Of a DNA stretch of 64,000 nt, positions 33,533 to 44,134 are shown one piece after another (within the stretch, counting starts at the first letter, position 1; every line of letters starts with the position of its first letter). The position numbers were made by a program, and so were the translations under genes. The DNA comes from Acidobacteriaceae bacterium KBS 89 (GTDB lineage: Bacteria > Acidobacteriota > Terriglobia > Terriglobales > Acidobacteriaceae): the NCBI GenBank assembly GCA_000381605.1, contig KB906755.1, forward strand, positions 558,001-622,000, written 5' to 3'. The notes beneath the pieces were generated by a model. It saw only the letters and a list, made by a program, of their open reading frames with translations. It searched no databases and was not told where the DNA came from.

Positions 33533-35316
33533 TGCGGTTTCCGGAGAGCTTCAGTAATATTCCTGGGCGAGAGACATTTGCACGCTCGCAAGTATTGCAA
33601 CGCAGCTGGCCATTTGTTCTGGATATGTGCGTTGCCGGAATCGGGCTCGCCTGCTTTTATGGCATCGTCGTAATTGGGCGGTACTGGTTCGGGCACGCTA
33701 CGTCGGAGATCGTCATCTCGCAGAGCCCGCGGGCGCTTCCGCTGTATGCGTTTTATTCCGTGGTGCGAATCGGGCTGGCGTACCTGTTGAGCCTTGTCTT
33801 TGCCGTCGGCTATGGATACGTGGCCGCGTACAACAAGCGGTTTGAAGCTCTGATGATTGCCGGGCTGGATATTCTGCAGTCGATTCCGGTGCTCAGCTTT
33901 CTACCTGGCGTAATGCTGGCGATGGTGGCGCTGTTTCCGACACGGCAGATTGGCGTGGAGATGGGTGCGATCGTGCTGATCTTTACCGGCCAGGTGTGGA
34001 ACATGGCGTTCAGTTTTTATTCCTCGATCAAGAGCATTCCCAGGGAACTCTCCGAGGCTGCCAGCATCTATCAATTTTCGCGGCTACAGAGGTTAGTGCA
34101 GTTGGAGCTTCCGTATTCAGCGATCGGCCTGGTGTGGAACTCGATGGTGTCGGTGGCGGGCGGATGGTTCTTCCTGATGGCGTGCGAGATGTTCGTCCTT
34201 GGAACGAGAGACTTCAGACTGCCGGGGCTTGGGTCGTATCTGCAGACTGCGGCCGGAACGGGCAACTACGTTGCGATTACCTGGGGACTGTTGACGATGA
34301 TTGCGATCATCGTTGCGACCGATCAGCTTGTGTGGCGGCCGGTGATTGCGTGGAGCGACAAATTCAAGTTTGAACAAGTCGAGAGCGGATCTCGGGTACG
34401 ATCGCCGTTGCTGCACATGTTGCAGCATTCGCGTGGGCTGCGATCGCTGCGGGAGCACACGGTTGTGCCGTTGGGTGAGGGAGTGTACCGACGACTGGCG
34501 GAGGGGCGCAAAGATCCAGCGGCGGAGACTCTCGCCAAGGCAACCGGTACGAGGGCAATGCGTTTCAGACCCTCTGCGGTGCTGCGGTGGGGCGTTCTAG
34601 CGGTCGCCACGGTGGCAGTTATTTACGCCGCGTGGGAAGCATTGGCTTTGTTGCGTGAGGTGCATGGATCACAGGTTGGCGAGATTTTTAAAGGAGCGGC
34701 TGCGACTTTCTTACGCGTCAATGTCTCGCTTGTGCTCGCGGCAGCGTGGACAATCCCGGTAGGAGTTGCGATTGGGTTTAACCCGCGGCTTGCCCGAATA
34801 GCCCAACCGCTTGCGCAGATTGCGGCGTCCGTTCCTGCTACCGCGCTCTTCCCTGTCCTGTTGCTTGCGCTGGTGCGATTGGGCGGGGGGATGGGTATCG
34901 GCTCCGTTGCCCTGATGTTGCTGGGCACACAGTGGTACATCCTATTCAATGTAATTGCCGGTGCAATGGCGATTCCGTCGGATCTGAAAGAGGTTGCGAC
35001 TTTGTTTCACTTCACTACCGTGCAGAGGTGGAAGACGGTCATTCTGCCAGGGATTTTTCCGTTTTTGATTACGGGAATGGTAACGGCGTCGGGTGGTGCG
35101 TGGAACGCGAGCATTATTGCGGAGTACTTCCGGCTAAAGAACCAGACGCTGCAGACGGTGGGGCTTGGCGCGGTGATCAGTGCAGCAACCGACAGCGGGC
35201 AGTTTCAAATTCTGCTGCTGGCTACTATCGTGATGGCGACGATGGTGGTCACGATCAATCGGCTGGTGTGGCGGCCGCTGTATCGGCTGGCGGAGACGCG
35301 ATACAAGCTCGGATGA
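33532..35316 (+). CDS. Fused double permease of an ABC transporter
   Basis: 594 residues: two complete NitT/TauT-type permease domains in one chain. The first (about 1-265) has the coupling-loop pattern IPRELSEAASIYQFSRLQRL, the second (about 330-594) has IPSDLKEVATLFHFTTVQRW, and a hydrophilic linker joins them. A half-transporter normally dimerises, so the fusion gives a complete membrane core. Start ATG 33532 shares a base with the ATPase stop (TGATG). It ends three bases before a convergent AI-2E-type fragment. Confidence 0.88.
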   Translation: MRFPESFSNIPGRETFARSQVLQRSWPFVLDMCVAGIGLACFYGIVVIGRYWFGHATSEIVISQSPRALPLYAFYSVVRIGLAYLLSLVFAVGYGYVAAYNKRFEALMIAGLDILQSIPVLSFLPGVMLAMVALFPTRQIGVEMGAIVLIFTGQVWNMAFSFYSSIKSIPRELSEAASIYQFSRLQRLVQLELPYSAIGLVWNSMVSVAGGWFFLMACEMFVLGTRDFRLPGLGSYLQTAAGTGNYVAITWGLLTMIAIIVATDQLVWRPVIAWSDKFKFEQVESGSRVRSPLLHMLQHSRGLRSLREHTVVPLGEGVYRRLAEGRKDPAAETLAKATGTRAMRFRPSAVLRWGVLAVATVAVIYAAWEALALLREVHGSQVGEIFKGAAATFLRVNVSLVLAAAWTIPVGVAIGFNPRLARIAQPLAQIAASVPATALFPVLLLALVRLGGGMGIGSVALMLLGTQWYILFNVIAGAMAIPSDLKEVATLFHFTTVQRWKTVILPGIFPFLITGMVTASGGAWNASIIAEYFRLKNQTLQTVGLGAVISAATDSGQFQILLLATIVMATMVVTINRLVWRPLYRLAETRYKLG

Positions 35317-35319
35317 AGC

Positions 35320-35808
35320 CTACGGACGGTTGAGGGTGACGCGTGGCTTACGAAAGGCGAAGACGACCGCGAGCAAAGGCGGCGCAAGCAAGACACCCCA
35401 GAACGGGATGATGATACCCAGCACAATTGGGCCAAAGAAAGCTGCCCACCAAGGGATCTTGGTTGTGCGGTGCAGCACGTAGGGACCGATTACGAGGCCT
35501 TCGAGAATAACGATCACGCCATAGAGGCCAAGCACCAGGCCCAGACGCCACCAATCGTCGTCCGCGGTGACCGCTACCGAGATCACGGGGCCGATGAGAG
35601 CGATCATGCCTCCGAATGTGGGGATGATCTGGAGCAGACCGCCGAGGATCGCCCAGAATGGCGCCCAGGGGACGCGGATGAGTTCCAGCCCGATAAGCCA
35701 GAGGATGCCTACGATGAGGGCGTCGAGCGTCGCGGCTCGCCACCAGCCGACGAGCGCCGTGCCAGCGGTCTTGAGATGTGTCGTCGTGTTGCTGTTTCTT
35801 ATGTCCAT
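35320..35808 (-). CDS. C-terminal half of an AI-2E-family transporter
   Basis: 162 residues matching only the last half of AI-2E/YdiK-type membrane proteins (about 350 residues): WAILGGLLQIIPTFGGMIALIG, YGVIVILEGLVIGPYVLHRTT and GIIIPFWGVLLAPPLLAVVFAF. The N-terminal half would fall in DNA that codes for the divergent alpha-amylase, so the gene is truncated or a genuine short variant. The ATG at 35808 has AGG a few bases upstream. It could be non-functional. Confidence 0.6.
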   Translation of the reverse strand: MDIRNSNTTTHLKTAGTALVGWWRAATLDALIVGILWLIGLELIRVPWAPFWAILGGLLQIIPTFGGMIALIGPVISVAVTADDDWWRLGLVLGLYGVIVILEGLVIGPYVLHRTTKIPWWAAFFGPIVLGIIIPFWGVLLAPPLLAVVFAFRKPRVTLNRP

Positions 35809-35936
35809 ACCAACCTGACCGTCCTGCGCCGCATCAGACCTGCTGGGACAGAACTATATCGCATAGCTACTGTTTTCGATGCGATTCACTTCGCGGGTGG
35901 ATTGCTGCGTGCGCCGGGCACGACATGGAGAATGAA

Positions 35937-37265
35937 ATGGCTGTGATGATGCAAGCGTTTTACTGGGATTCTCCGATCAAGGAACAGAACGAAGGCGAGT
36001 GGTGGAATATGCTCGCGGAAAAGGCGGAGTCGCTGGCGAAGGCCGGCATCAACGCTTTGTGGCTACCTCCGATATGTAAAGGCGCGGAGGCCCGCTCTCC
36101 GGGCTATGACCCGTACGACTATTTCGACCTTGGCGATTTCGATCAAAGGGGTGGAGTCAAGACGTTGTATGGCAATCGCAAGGAGTTGGAGGGGCTGATC
36201 AAGAAGTTGCACGAACTCAATATCTCCGCTTATGCAGATATGGTGATCAACCACAACTCAGGCGCCGATGAAGAAGAGGTGAATCCGATTGACGGACAGA
36301 AGCGGTGGACCAAGTTCACGCCGAAGTCAGGCAAGTTTCCTCGCGACTGGAACTGCTTTCATCCATCGCGGTATGAGCGAGTGATGATCGAAGGGGAGAA
36401 CTTTGCGGGGTTTCCGCATCTGTGTCATCGCAATCCGCGGGTGTATGAGGCGATGTTCGAGTATGCGCGAATGGTGATCGAAGAGCTGGGGTTTGATGGC
36501 TTCCGTTTCGATTTTGCGAAGGGTTACGGCTCCTGGATGATCGGCTTGCTGGCGAAGTACCGGTACGAGCGCGACGGTAAGGAGTTCACGCCGTTTGTCG
36601 TTGGCGAATACTGGTCGGGGCCGGAGGACATCGAGGGCTGGCTCGACGGCGTGAAGGCCGTTACCGACAATCAGATTGCGGCGTTCGACTTTCCGTTGCG
36701 CTACAAACTGAAGGATGTTTGTGACACTCTGAACTATGACCTGCGGAACCTGACGGCAGAGGGGTCAGTTGTGGCGAAGCGTCCGTTTAACGCGGTGACC
36801 TTTGTCGACAACCACGATATGGGGGGCAATGAGATTGTCAACGACAAGAATCTCGCCTACTCGTTCATTCTGATGAACGAGGGATATCCGTGCATCTACT
36901 GGTACGACTACTTCAATCTCGGCCTGGCACGCTCGGGTACGCCAAATGGTATCGATGCGCTGATCGACGCGCACCACAAGTATGCGGGCGGCGAAGCGAG
37001 CATACTCCACGCCGATCCGGATCTGTACATCCTGCAGCGTGCCGGGCTAAACGAGCAGCCGGGATGCATCTACGTGCTGAATAACCTGGGCGACAAGTGG
37101 TCAGGCACCTCGGTCAAGACGAAGTGGCCAGATCAGAAGTTCAAGCCGGTGGCATGGGATGGACACGACATCGCACATCCGGATGAGAGAACTACAGACA
37201 AGGACGGAAACGCCGAGTTCCCTGCCCCGCCGCGGGGGTATGCGGTCTATGCGCCCATATCCTGA
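35937..37265 (+). CDS. Alpha-amylase, glycoside hydrolase family 13
   Basis: 442 residues, without a signal peptide, so probably cytoplasmic glycogen or maltodextrin breakdown. GH13 regions in order: DMVINHNSG, GFDGFRFDFAKGY (nucleophile Asp), FVVGEYWSG (acid Glu) and VTFVDNHDMGG (third acid). A C-terminal beta domain follows. The ATG at 35937 has GGAG six bases upstream; the frame extends to 35778 but that part is Cys-rich and unlike the family. No other glycogen genes are near. Confidence 0.9.
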   Translation: MAVMMQAFYWDSPIKEQNEGEWWNMLAEKAESLAKAGINALWLPPICKGAEARSPGYDPYDYFDLGDFDQRGGVKTLYGNRKELEGLIKKLHELNISAYADMVINHNSGADEEEVNPIDGQKRWTKFTPKSGKFPRDWNCFHPSRYERVMIEGENFAGFPHLCHRNPRVYEAMFEYARMVIEELGFDGFRFDFAKGYGSWMIGLLAKYRYERDGKEFTPFVVGEYWSGPEDIEGWLDGVKAVTDNQIAAFDFPLRYKLKDVCDTLNYDLRNLTAEGSVVAKRPFNAVTFVDNHDMGGNEIVNDKNLAYSFILMNEGYPCIYWYDYFNLGLARSGTPNGIDALIDAHHKYAGGEASILHADPDLYILQRAGLNEQPGCIYVLNNLGDKWSGTSVKTKWPDQKFKPVAWDGHDIAHPDERTTDKDGNAEFPAPPRGYAVYAPIS

Positions 37266-37317
37266 GCGGCGGGTGCGCACCGCGCTCCTTCCATTTCTTG
37301 AGTGATATTCTTAAGGC

Positions 37318-38016
37318 ATGAAGTTTGGCGTTCTGGTGTTTCCGGGGTCCAATTGCGACCATGATACCCATCATGTCGTCGACGCGATCGCACATCAGCC
37401 TGTGACGTATCTGTGGCATGCGTCGGCGGATCTGCAGGGCTGCGATGCCATCCTGGTGCCTGGCGGATTTGCCTATGGCGACTATCTGCGAACAGGGGCG
37501 ATTGCAAAGTTTGCGCCGGTGATGCAGTCAGTCGCGAAGTTTGCCAAGGGTGGCGGGCTGGTCCTGGGAATATGCAATGGGTTTCAGATTTTGTGCGAGG
37601 CGGGATTGCTCCCAGGGGCATTGATGCGCAATGCCAGTCAGCATTACATCTGTAAGCAAACATTTTTACGGACTGAGACTATCAATTCTCCCTTTACGCA
37701 CGGGCTCACCAAGGGACAGGTGTTGCAGATGCCAATCGGCCATATGGAAGGCAATTACTTCTGCGAAGCCGAGACACTGGCGGCGCTGAAGTCCGAAGAC
37801 CGTATCGCATTTCGCTATGTCACGCCGGAGGGTGCAGTAACGGCAGGCGCAAATCCGAACGGATCGCTCGAGAACATTGCGGGCGTCTTGAATGAGGGAC
37901 GTAACGTCATGGGAATGATGCCGCATCCGGACCGGTCCAGCGAGGCGCTGCTGGGGTCTGCGGATGGGCTGCTGCTCTTCCAGGCGATGGCCGAGTCTCT
38001 GGCGGCTGCCAAGTAG
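37318..38016 (+). CDS. purQ: Phosphoribosylformylglycinamidine synthase, glutaminase subunit
   Basis: 232 residues. [19 protein letters not shown] at the start, the glutaminase Cys in [20 protein letters not shown] and the His-Glu pair in [15 protein letters not shown] are the PurQ triad. It supplies ammonia to PurL in de novo purine synthesis. Neither purS nor purL is adjacent. It lies 52 bases after the amylase. Confidence 0.95.
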   Translation: MKFGVLVFPGSNCDHDTHHVVDAIAHQPVTYLWHASADLQGCDAILVPGGFAYGDYLRTGAIAKFAPVMQSVAKFAKGGGLVLGICNGFQILCEAGLLPGALMRNASQHYICKQTFLRTETINSPFTHGLTKGQVLQMPIGHMEGNYFCEAETLAALKSEDRIAFRYVTPEGAVTAGANPNGSLENIAGVLNEGRNVMGMMPHPDRSSEALLGSADGLLLFQAMAESLAAAK

Positions 38017-38038
38017 GCTGGTGGTACCCTAGCTACCA

Positions 38039-38830
38039 ATGATTGATATTCACCATCACCTTCTGTGGGGCATGGACGATGGTGCGTCGAGTGTGGAAAC
38101 CTCGGTCGCCATGGCAAGGCTCGCCGCCGATGATGGGATCACGCATATCGTTTGTTCTCCGCATGCGAATGGAACGTACCTCTACGAACCGCAGGCGATC
38201 TCGGAGAAGATAGGTGAGCTACAGCGTCTTCTGGACAAAGAAGCGATTGCGGTGAAGTTGGGTCACGGATGCGATTTTCACATGTCGTACGAGAACATTG
38301 AGGAGGCAAAGCTCAACCCAGCCAAGTTCAGTATCAACGGACTGGGATACCTCCTAGTGGAGATTCCGGATTACGGAATTTCGCGCGGCATGACAGAGAT
38401 CTTTTATCAGCTGCAACTTGCCGGCCTGACTCCGATCCTGACGCATCCGGAACGTAATCCGACACTGCAGGCCGATCAACCGCGGCTAGTGGACTGGCTG
38501 CGTGGAGGGGTCCTGATCCAGGTAACCGCGGGATCGGTTGTTGGCCGGATGGGGAAACACGCCGAGCGCATGGCGCACGACCTGCTGGCGAACCGCTGGG
38601 TCCACTTTCTGGCGACTGATGCCCACAATACGACGTCGCGACCACCGAAGATGAACGAGGCGTTTGAACTAGTGGCCAAGAAGTATGGCCCGGACTATGC
38701 GCACCTGCTGTGTGTGTCGAACCCGCTCGCTGCATTTCTTGGGAAGCCTCTGCCACCTCAGTTGGAGCCGCTCAATCTCTATGACGACATGGAGAAGAAA
38801 AGTTTGTGGCGCAGACTGACCGGGCGGTAG
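38039..38830 (+). CDS. CpsB/YwqE-type tyrosine-protein phosphatase
   Basis: 263 residues, PHP-type metal-dependent phosphatase. IDIHHHLLWGMDDGASSVE gives the first metal ligands, VCSPHANGTYL and ILTHPERNPTLQ the next, and FLATDAHNTTSRPPKM the last. These enzymes dephosphorylate Wzc-type tyrosine kinases and so tune polysaccharide chain length; Wzc is 11 kb away with a matching Tyr-rich tail. It follows purQ by 22 bases, probably co-transcribed by proximity alone. It is convergent with the SDR gene. Confidence 0.9.
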   Translation: MIDIHHHLLWGMDDGASSVETSVAMARLAADDGITHIVCSPHANGTYLYEPQAISEKIGELQRLLDKEAIAVKLGHGCDFHMSYENIEEAKLNPAKFSINGLGYLLVEIPDYGISRGMTEIFYQLQLAGLTPILTHPERNPTLQADQPRLVDWLRGGVLIQVTAGSVVGRMGKHAERMAHDLLANRWVHFLATDAHNTTSRPPKMNEAFELVAKKYGPDYAHLLCVSNPLAAFLGKPLPPQLEPLNLYDDMEKKSLWRRLTGR

Positions 38831-38840
38831 GTTCCAGAAA

Positions 38841-39569
38841 TTAGAGGCCGAGGCCACCGTCGACAGCTAAAAGCTGGCCTGTGATGAAGTGAGGGGCAGT
38901 TGCAAAGAAGACGGCTGCGGCGGCGACGTCGTGTGCTGTACCGTTTCGCTGCATTGGGGTCTTCCGCGCGAAGTGTTCGTAGGCCTCTTCGACCTCACCC
39001 TGGACGATCATTCCTGGTGCGACACAGTTGACGCTGATCTCGGGCGCCCAGGCCTTCGCCATGGTCTGCGAGAGCATGTGCAGGGCGGCCTTGGAGGTGC
39101 AGTAGTGGGCGTGGGTGGCCCAAGGATGCAGGCCGCCAAGGGAGCCGATGTTGAGGATACGCCCGCGGGCCGCACGCAAGTGTGGATGGGCGGCTTTGGC
39201 CATGAGGAAGGGGGCGCGGGTGTTGGTGGCGAACATTGAATCCCACTGCTCAACTGAGATGTTCTCGAGCGCCTCGGACTCGAAGATGCCGGCATTGTTC
39301 ACGAGGAGGTCGAGCTGGCCGAACTCTTCGATCACGGCGGACATGGTTGCCTCGATGCTCTCGGGATCGCGAAGATCGCAGCGAACGGCCAAGGCATCGA
39401 CGTCGTGCGCGGCGAGCGCGCGAACCGTCTCTGCCGCTTCGGGCTGGGAGCCGAGATAGGTGATGGCTACATTCGCCCCGCGTTCTGCGAGGGCGAGGGC
39501 GATGGTCCGGCCGATACGCTTGGCCGCTCCGGTGACGAGCACGGTCTTTCCCTTGAGCAGCTTGTCCAT
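38841..39569 (-). CDS. Short-chain dehydrogenase/reductase
   Basis: 242 residues. VLVTGAAKRIGRTIALALAE binds NADP, LLVNNAGIF is the structural motif, LNIGSLGG supplies Ser and HYCTSKAAL the Tyr-Lys pair; the end LAVDGGLGL is typical. The TGAAKRIG loop is reminiscent of pteridine reductases (FolM), but the substrate is not certain. It is downstream of a secreted protein gene on the same strand by 19 bases. Confidence 0.88.
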   Translation of the reverse strand: MDKLLKGKTVLVTGAAKRIGRTIALALAERGANVAITYLGSQPEAAETVRALAAHDVDALAVRCDLRDPESIEATMSAVIEEFGQLDLLVNNAGIFESEALENISVEQWDSMFATNTRAPFLMAKAAHPHLRAARGRILNIGSLGGLHPWATHAHYCTSKAALHMLSQTMAKAWAPEISVNCVAPGMIVQGEVEEAYEHFARKTPMQRNGTAHDVAAAAVFFATAPHFITGQLLAVDGGLGL

Positions 39570-39588
39570 AGATTAAGAGTGCTAGCTG

Positions 39589-40164
39589 TTACTGCTTTGG
39601 CGTGGTATCAGAGGCGTTTGGGGGCTGCTGCGGGGTTGTTTGAGGCGCTGGAGCAGGTGCGGGCGGCTTGGCGGCTGGCGTCGTGGGCCGGATTGGCTCC
39701 TGGACACCGGGCTTTCTGCTTGTAGCCTTGCCATCGTTGTTCTGATAGGACGAAACCTGTTCCTGCGGGTGGATCATGGAGACGGTGATCTCCTTGTTCG
39801 CGTCCGCGACGAGATAATCTTCGGCGTAGGTGGCGAAGCCGGTTGCAATAACCTGTACGCGAACTGTGCTGCCGGTGGGGATGAGGTCGATCGAGGCTTT
39901 GCCTTCAGGATCGGTCTTGACCTCAAGGTTTCCCTGGTCCTTGCCATCGAGAGTGGCGTCAAAAATAACCGCAGCGTTGCTGATCGGCTTGCCGTTGAAC
40001 TTCTTCAGCACGGTCACTTCGATGTGGGAGGTCGCGGGCGGGGCCTTGTATTTACGGCCACGTTTTTCGGGGGCGTCCTGTGCCCTGGCGGGCAGGCAGG
40101 CGGCTAGAGTAACACTGGCGACAAGTGCGAGTTGAAAGATGCGGCGTAACAGCATGGGTTCCAT
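39589..40164 (-). CDS. Secreted carboxypeptidase-regulatory-like domain protein
   Basis: About 191 residues. Signal peptide (LLRRIFQLALVASVTLAACLPARAQ), one carboxypeptidase-regulatory-like beta sandwich (EVTVLKKFNGKPISNAAVIF ... ASIDLIPTGSTVRVQVIATGFA) and a Pro/Ala/Gln-rich tail of about 45 residues. Such domains are usually structural or carbohydrate-interacting. ATG 40164 or 40155 may start it. It diverges from groES. Confidence 0.72.
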   Translation of the reverse strand: MEPMLLRRIFQLALVASVTLAACLPARAQDAPEKRGRKYKAPPATSHIEVTVLKKFNGKPISNAAVIFDATLDGKDQGNLEVKTDPEGKASIDLIPTGSTVRVQVIATGFATYAEDYLVADANKEITVSMIHPQEQVSSYQNNDGKATSRKPGVQEPIRPTTPAAKPPAPAPAPQTTPQQPPNASDTTPKQ

Positions 40165-40259
40165 TCTACGACGTTTTGCCGTGTTCCCGTGGACTTGAAA
40201 GGGGTTGACGGTGGCGGGAGAGGCTTGCGTGAGATTCACTCACATTTAACCCTGCCGAT

Positions 40260-40288
40260 TTGACAGACGTATCCGAGGTGACTATCGT
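40260..40288 (+). promoter_or_regulatory. Sigma-70-type promoter of groESL
   Basis: TTGACA at 40260-40265, a 17-base spacer and TATCGT (4 of 6 to consensus) at 40283-40288. The CIRCE operator begins at the last base of the -10 box, so HrcA would block start-site access. Confidence 0.7.
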
Positions 40289-40314
40289 TAGCAATCGGGA
40301 GCCTTGAGTGCTAA
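40288..40314 (+). promoter_or_regulatory. CIRCE operator (HrcA binding site)
   Basis: TTAGCAATC-N9-GAGTGCTAA. The consensus is TTAGCACTC-N9-GAGTGCTAA: the right arm is perfect and the left arm has one substitution (C to A at position 7). It lies 171 bases upstream of groES. HrcA repression relieved by heat or GroEL titration is expected. Confidence 0.95.
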
Positions 40315-40484
40315 CGACAGTTGGAGACCCCTCAAACTGCCGGATAGAGGCTGATTCCACACCATTTGCGACGTTTGCCGGCCAAATCGACCGGTAAGGT
40401 TGCGCAATACAACGCGTACGGATTCCGTTCGCACAATCGCAATAGAAACTTCGAAGCAAAATCGAAACAAGGAGATGTAAAGCA

Positions 40485-40784
40485 ATGGCGACAACATCGT
40501 TTACACCACTGCATGACCGGATTCTGGTCCGGCGCATTGAAGAGGGCGAAAGCATTCGTGGCGGCATCATCATCCCCGATTCCGCAAAAGAGAAGCCACA
40601 GCAGGGCGAGGTGATCTCGGTCGGCAAGGGCAAGTCGAACGACGAGGGCAAGGTATTCCCGCTCGACGTGAAGGCTGGCGACAGCATCTTGTTTGGCAAG
40701 TACTCGGGCACCGAGATCAAGATCGACGGCGAAGAGCTGCTGATCATGCGCGAAGAAGAAGTCCTCGGCATCCTCAAGAAGTAG
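40485..40784 (+). CDS. groES: Co-chaperonin GroES
   Basis: 99 residues: [20 protein letters not shown] at the N-terminus, the mobile loop [20 protein letters not shown], and [20 protein letters not shown] at the end. It caps GroEL during folding. Expression is under the CIRCE operator upstream, and groEL follows 103 bases later. Confidence 0.98.
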   Translation: MATTSFTPLHDRILVRRIEEGESIRGGIIIPDSAKEKPQQGEVISVGKGKSNDEGKVFPLDVKAGDSILFGKYSGTEIKIDGEELLIMREEEVLGILKK

Positions 40785-40854
40785 CACTTCGTGCCGTATA
40801 CCGCGGCTTCGCCGCATAATCGGCGCTTCGGGCGCCTCACAATTCAACTTTTGA

Positions 40855-42561
<1,707 letters not shown>

Positions 42562-42586
42562 GCTGCTTTTTGCAGAAAAAAAGTTT

Positions 42587-42615
42587 GGCCCCGGGGAGAC
42601 CCGGGGCCTTGCTGT
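42587..42615 (+). terminator. Terminator of groESL
   Basis: GGCCCCGGG (42587-42595) pairs perfectly with CCCGGGGCC (42600-42608) around a GAGA tetraloop, followed by TTGCTGTTTT. It is a GNRA-type loop, which makes the hairpin very stable. Confidence 0.88.
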
Positions 42616-42908
42616 TTTATGGGCGTTTTTGAGGGGGTTTTGGGAAAATGGGTGTTTTGGGTGTGGTTTTTTGTGGTGAAGTTGTGGTGACTTGTGTGGT
42701 GAATCGTGGTGGATTGATGGTCGTTTTTTGTGGCTGAAAAATACGCCACTTTGCGTAAATTTTCTTGTGGAAAAGCTTCGGGCAGTTTGGGTGAGTAGGG
42801 ACCTTCGGGGTCCTTCGACTGCGTGGCTTCGCCACTTCGCTCAAGATGACGAGCTTTTGTGGTGTTAGGATGACGGACTTTGTGGTGGGTTAGGATAGCT
42901 GCGACGGA
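42616..42908. other. G/T-skewed intergenic stretch with TTGTGGTG-type repeats
   Basis: No supported gene. The plus strand is strongly G+T-rich and repeats the word TGTGGTG (for example near 42670, 42683, 42696, 42862 and 42882), with a dispersed palindromic repeat at 42809-42850. Its role is unknown; it lies between the groESL terminator and a Tat-exported oxidoreductase. Confidence 0.6.
42809..42850. repeat. Dispersed palindromic repeat copy
   Basis: GGTCCTTCGACT then the hairpin GTGGC-TTC-GCCAC, then TTCGCTCAAGATGAC. The right end has one base different from the usual CTCAGGATGAC. Confidence 0.82.
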
Positions 42909-42916
42909 GGTGTGGG

Positions 42917-44029
42917 ATGAGGGTGACACGGCGGGAGTTTTCGAAGCTTGGGGCGATGGGGCTGGCGGCGCGGATGTTGCCCGTGGTGAGTGCTGGCGCC
43001 CAGAGTGGTGAGCGGAAAGTCGGGTATTGCGTGATCGGGCTGGGGACGATTGCAGACCACTTTATGCGCGGCGTGCAAGGGAGTTCGAACTCCAAGATTA
43101 CTGGGCTGGTGAGCGGGCACCGGGACAAGGCGGAGCGGATTGCAGCGCAGTATGGTGTGCCGAAGAGCTCGATCTACAGCTACGAGGATATGGACAAGTT
43201 TCGCGACAACAAGATGATCGATGCGGTGTATGTTGCGCTGCCGAACAGCATGCATGCGGAGTACACGATCCGGTCGGCGAAGGCGGGCAAGCATGTGTTG
43301 TGCGAAAAGCCGATGTCGACGACCGTGAGCGAGGCTGAGGCGATGATCGCGGCCTGCAGGGATGCGAAGGTGCAGTTGATGATCGCGTACCGGCTGCACT
43401 ATGACCCGCTGCATTTGAAGGCGGTGAAGCTGATCAAGGATGGGGCGCTGGGGAAGGTGCAGACGATCAATGGGGCGTTTGGCTTTGATGCCAGTCCGAC
43501 GGCCTGGAGATTGAATAAAGCACTTGCGGGTGGCGGGTCGCTGTTCGACGTCGGGATCTACGTGGTGAATGCTTGCCGCTACCTGACGGGCGAAGAGCCG
43601 GTGAAGTTTACCGCTGTCACCTCAACGATTGACCAGGACGGGCGATTCAGCACGATGGAGGAGAACGTGTCGTGGACGATGAAGTTTCCGTCGGGCGTTC
43701 TTGCAACGGGCAGCAGTACGTATGGGGCGCAGATGCCGGGGTACTTCAAGGTGTTTGCTTCGAAGGGCTGGATGGAGATGTCGTCTGCATACGGCTACGA
43801 CGGCGCAAAGTTGCGAGCGAGTTTTTGGGGCGGAGAGAAGGGCTCGCCGCACATGGAGATCGATGAGGCCAGCACCGAGAAGGACCCGGTCCAGTTCACG
43901 CGCGAGGCAGACCACTTTTCGGGGTGCGTTCTCAATAACAAGGTACCGAAGAGCTCGGGGGAGGAAGGCCTGCGGGATATGAAGTATATCGAGGAGATTT
44001 ATGCGGCGGCGGGGACGGTCCAGGGATAG
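42917..44029 (+). CDS. Tat-exported Gfo/Idh/MocA oxidoreductase
   Basis: 370 residues. A twin-arginine signal (VTRREFSKLGAMGLAARM) precedes VGYCVIGLGTIADHFM, the NAD(P) site; HVLCEKPMSTT holds the catalytic Lys region. This arrangement resembles Zymomonas glucose-fructose oxidoreductase, which is exported folded with its cofactor. It probably oxidises sugars in the periplasm. It stands alone, before the convergent VWA gene. Confidence 0.87.
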   Translation: MRVTRREFSKLGAMGLAARMLPVVSAGAQSGERKVGYCVIGLGTIADHFMRGVQGSSNSKITGLVSGHRDKAERIAAQYGVPKSSIYSYEDMDKFRDNKMIDAVYVALPNSMHAEYTIRSAKAGKHVLCEKPMSTTVSEAEAMIAACRDAKVQLMIAYRLHYDPLHLKAVKLIKDGALGKVQTINGAFGFDASPTAWRLNKALAGGGSLFDVGIYVVNACRYLTGEEPVKFTAVTSTIDQDGRFSTMEENVSWTMKFPSGVLATGSSTYGAQMPGYFKVFASKGWMEMSSAYGYDGAKLRASFWGGEKGSPHMEIDEASTEKDPVQFTREADHFSGCVLNNKVPKSSGEEGLRDMKYIEEIYAAAGTVQG

Positions 44030-44134
44030 TGGTCTGGAACGGTGCAGCGTGATCGCATGTCTTGAGGTCACGAGCAGAAGTGGACAAACCCCACGTTCCA
44101 GAGGCGGAACATGGGGTTGCCGATTTGTCTTCGA

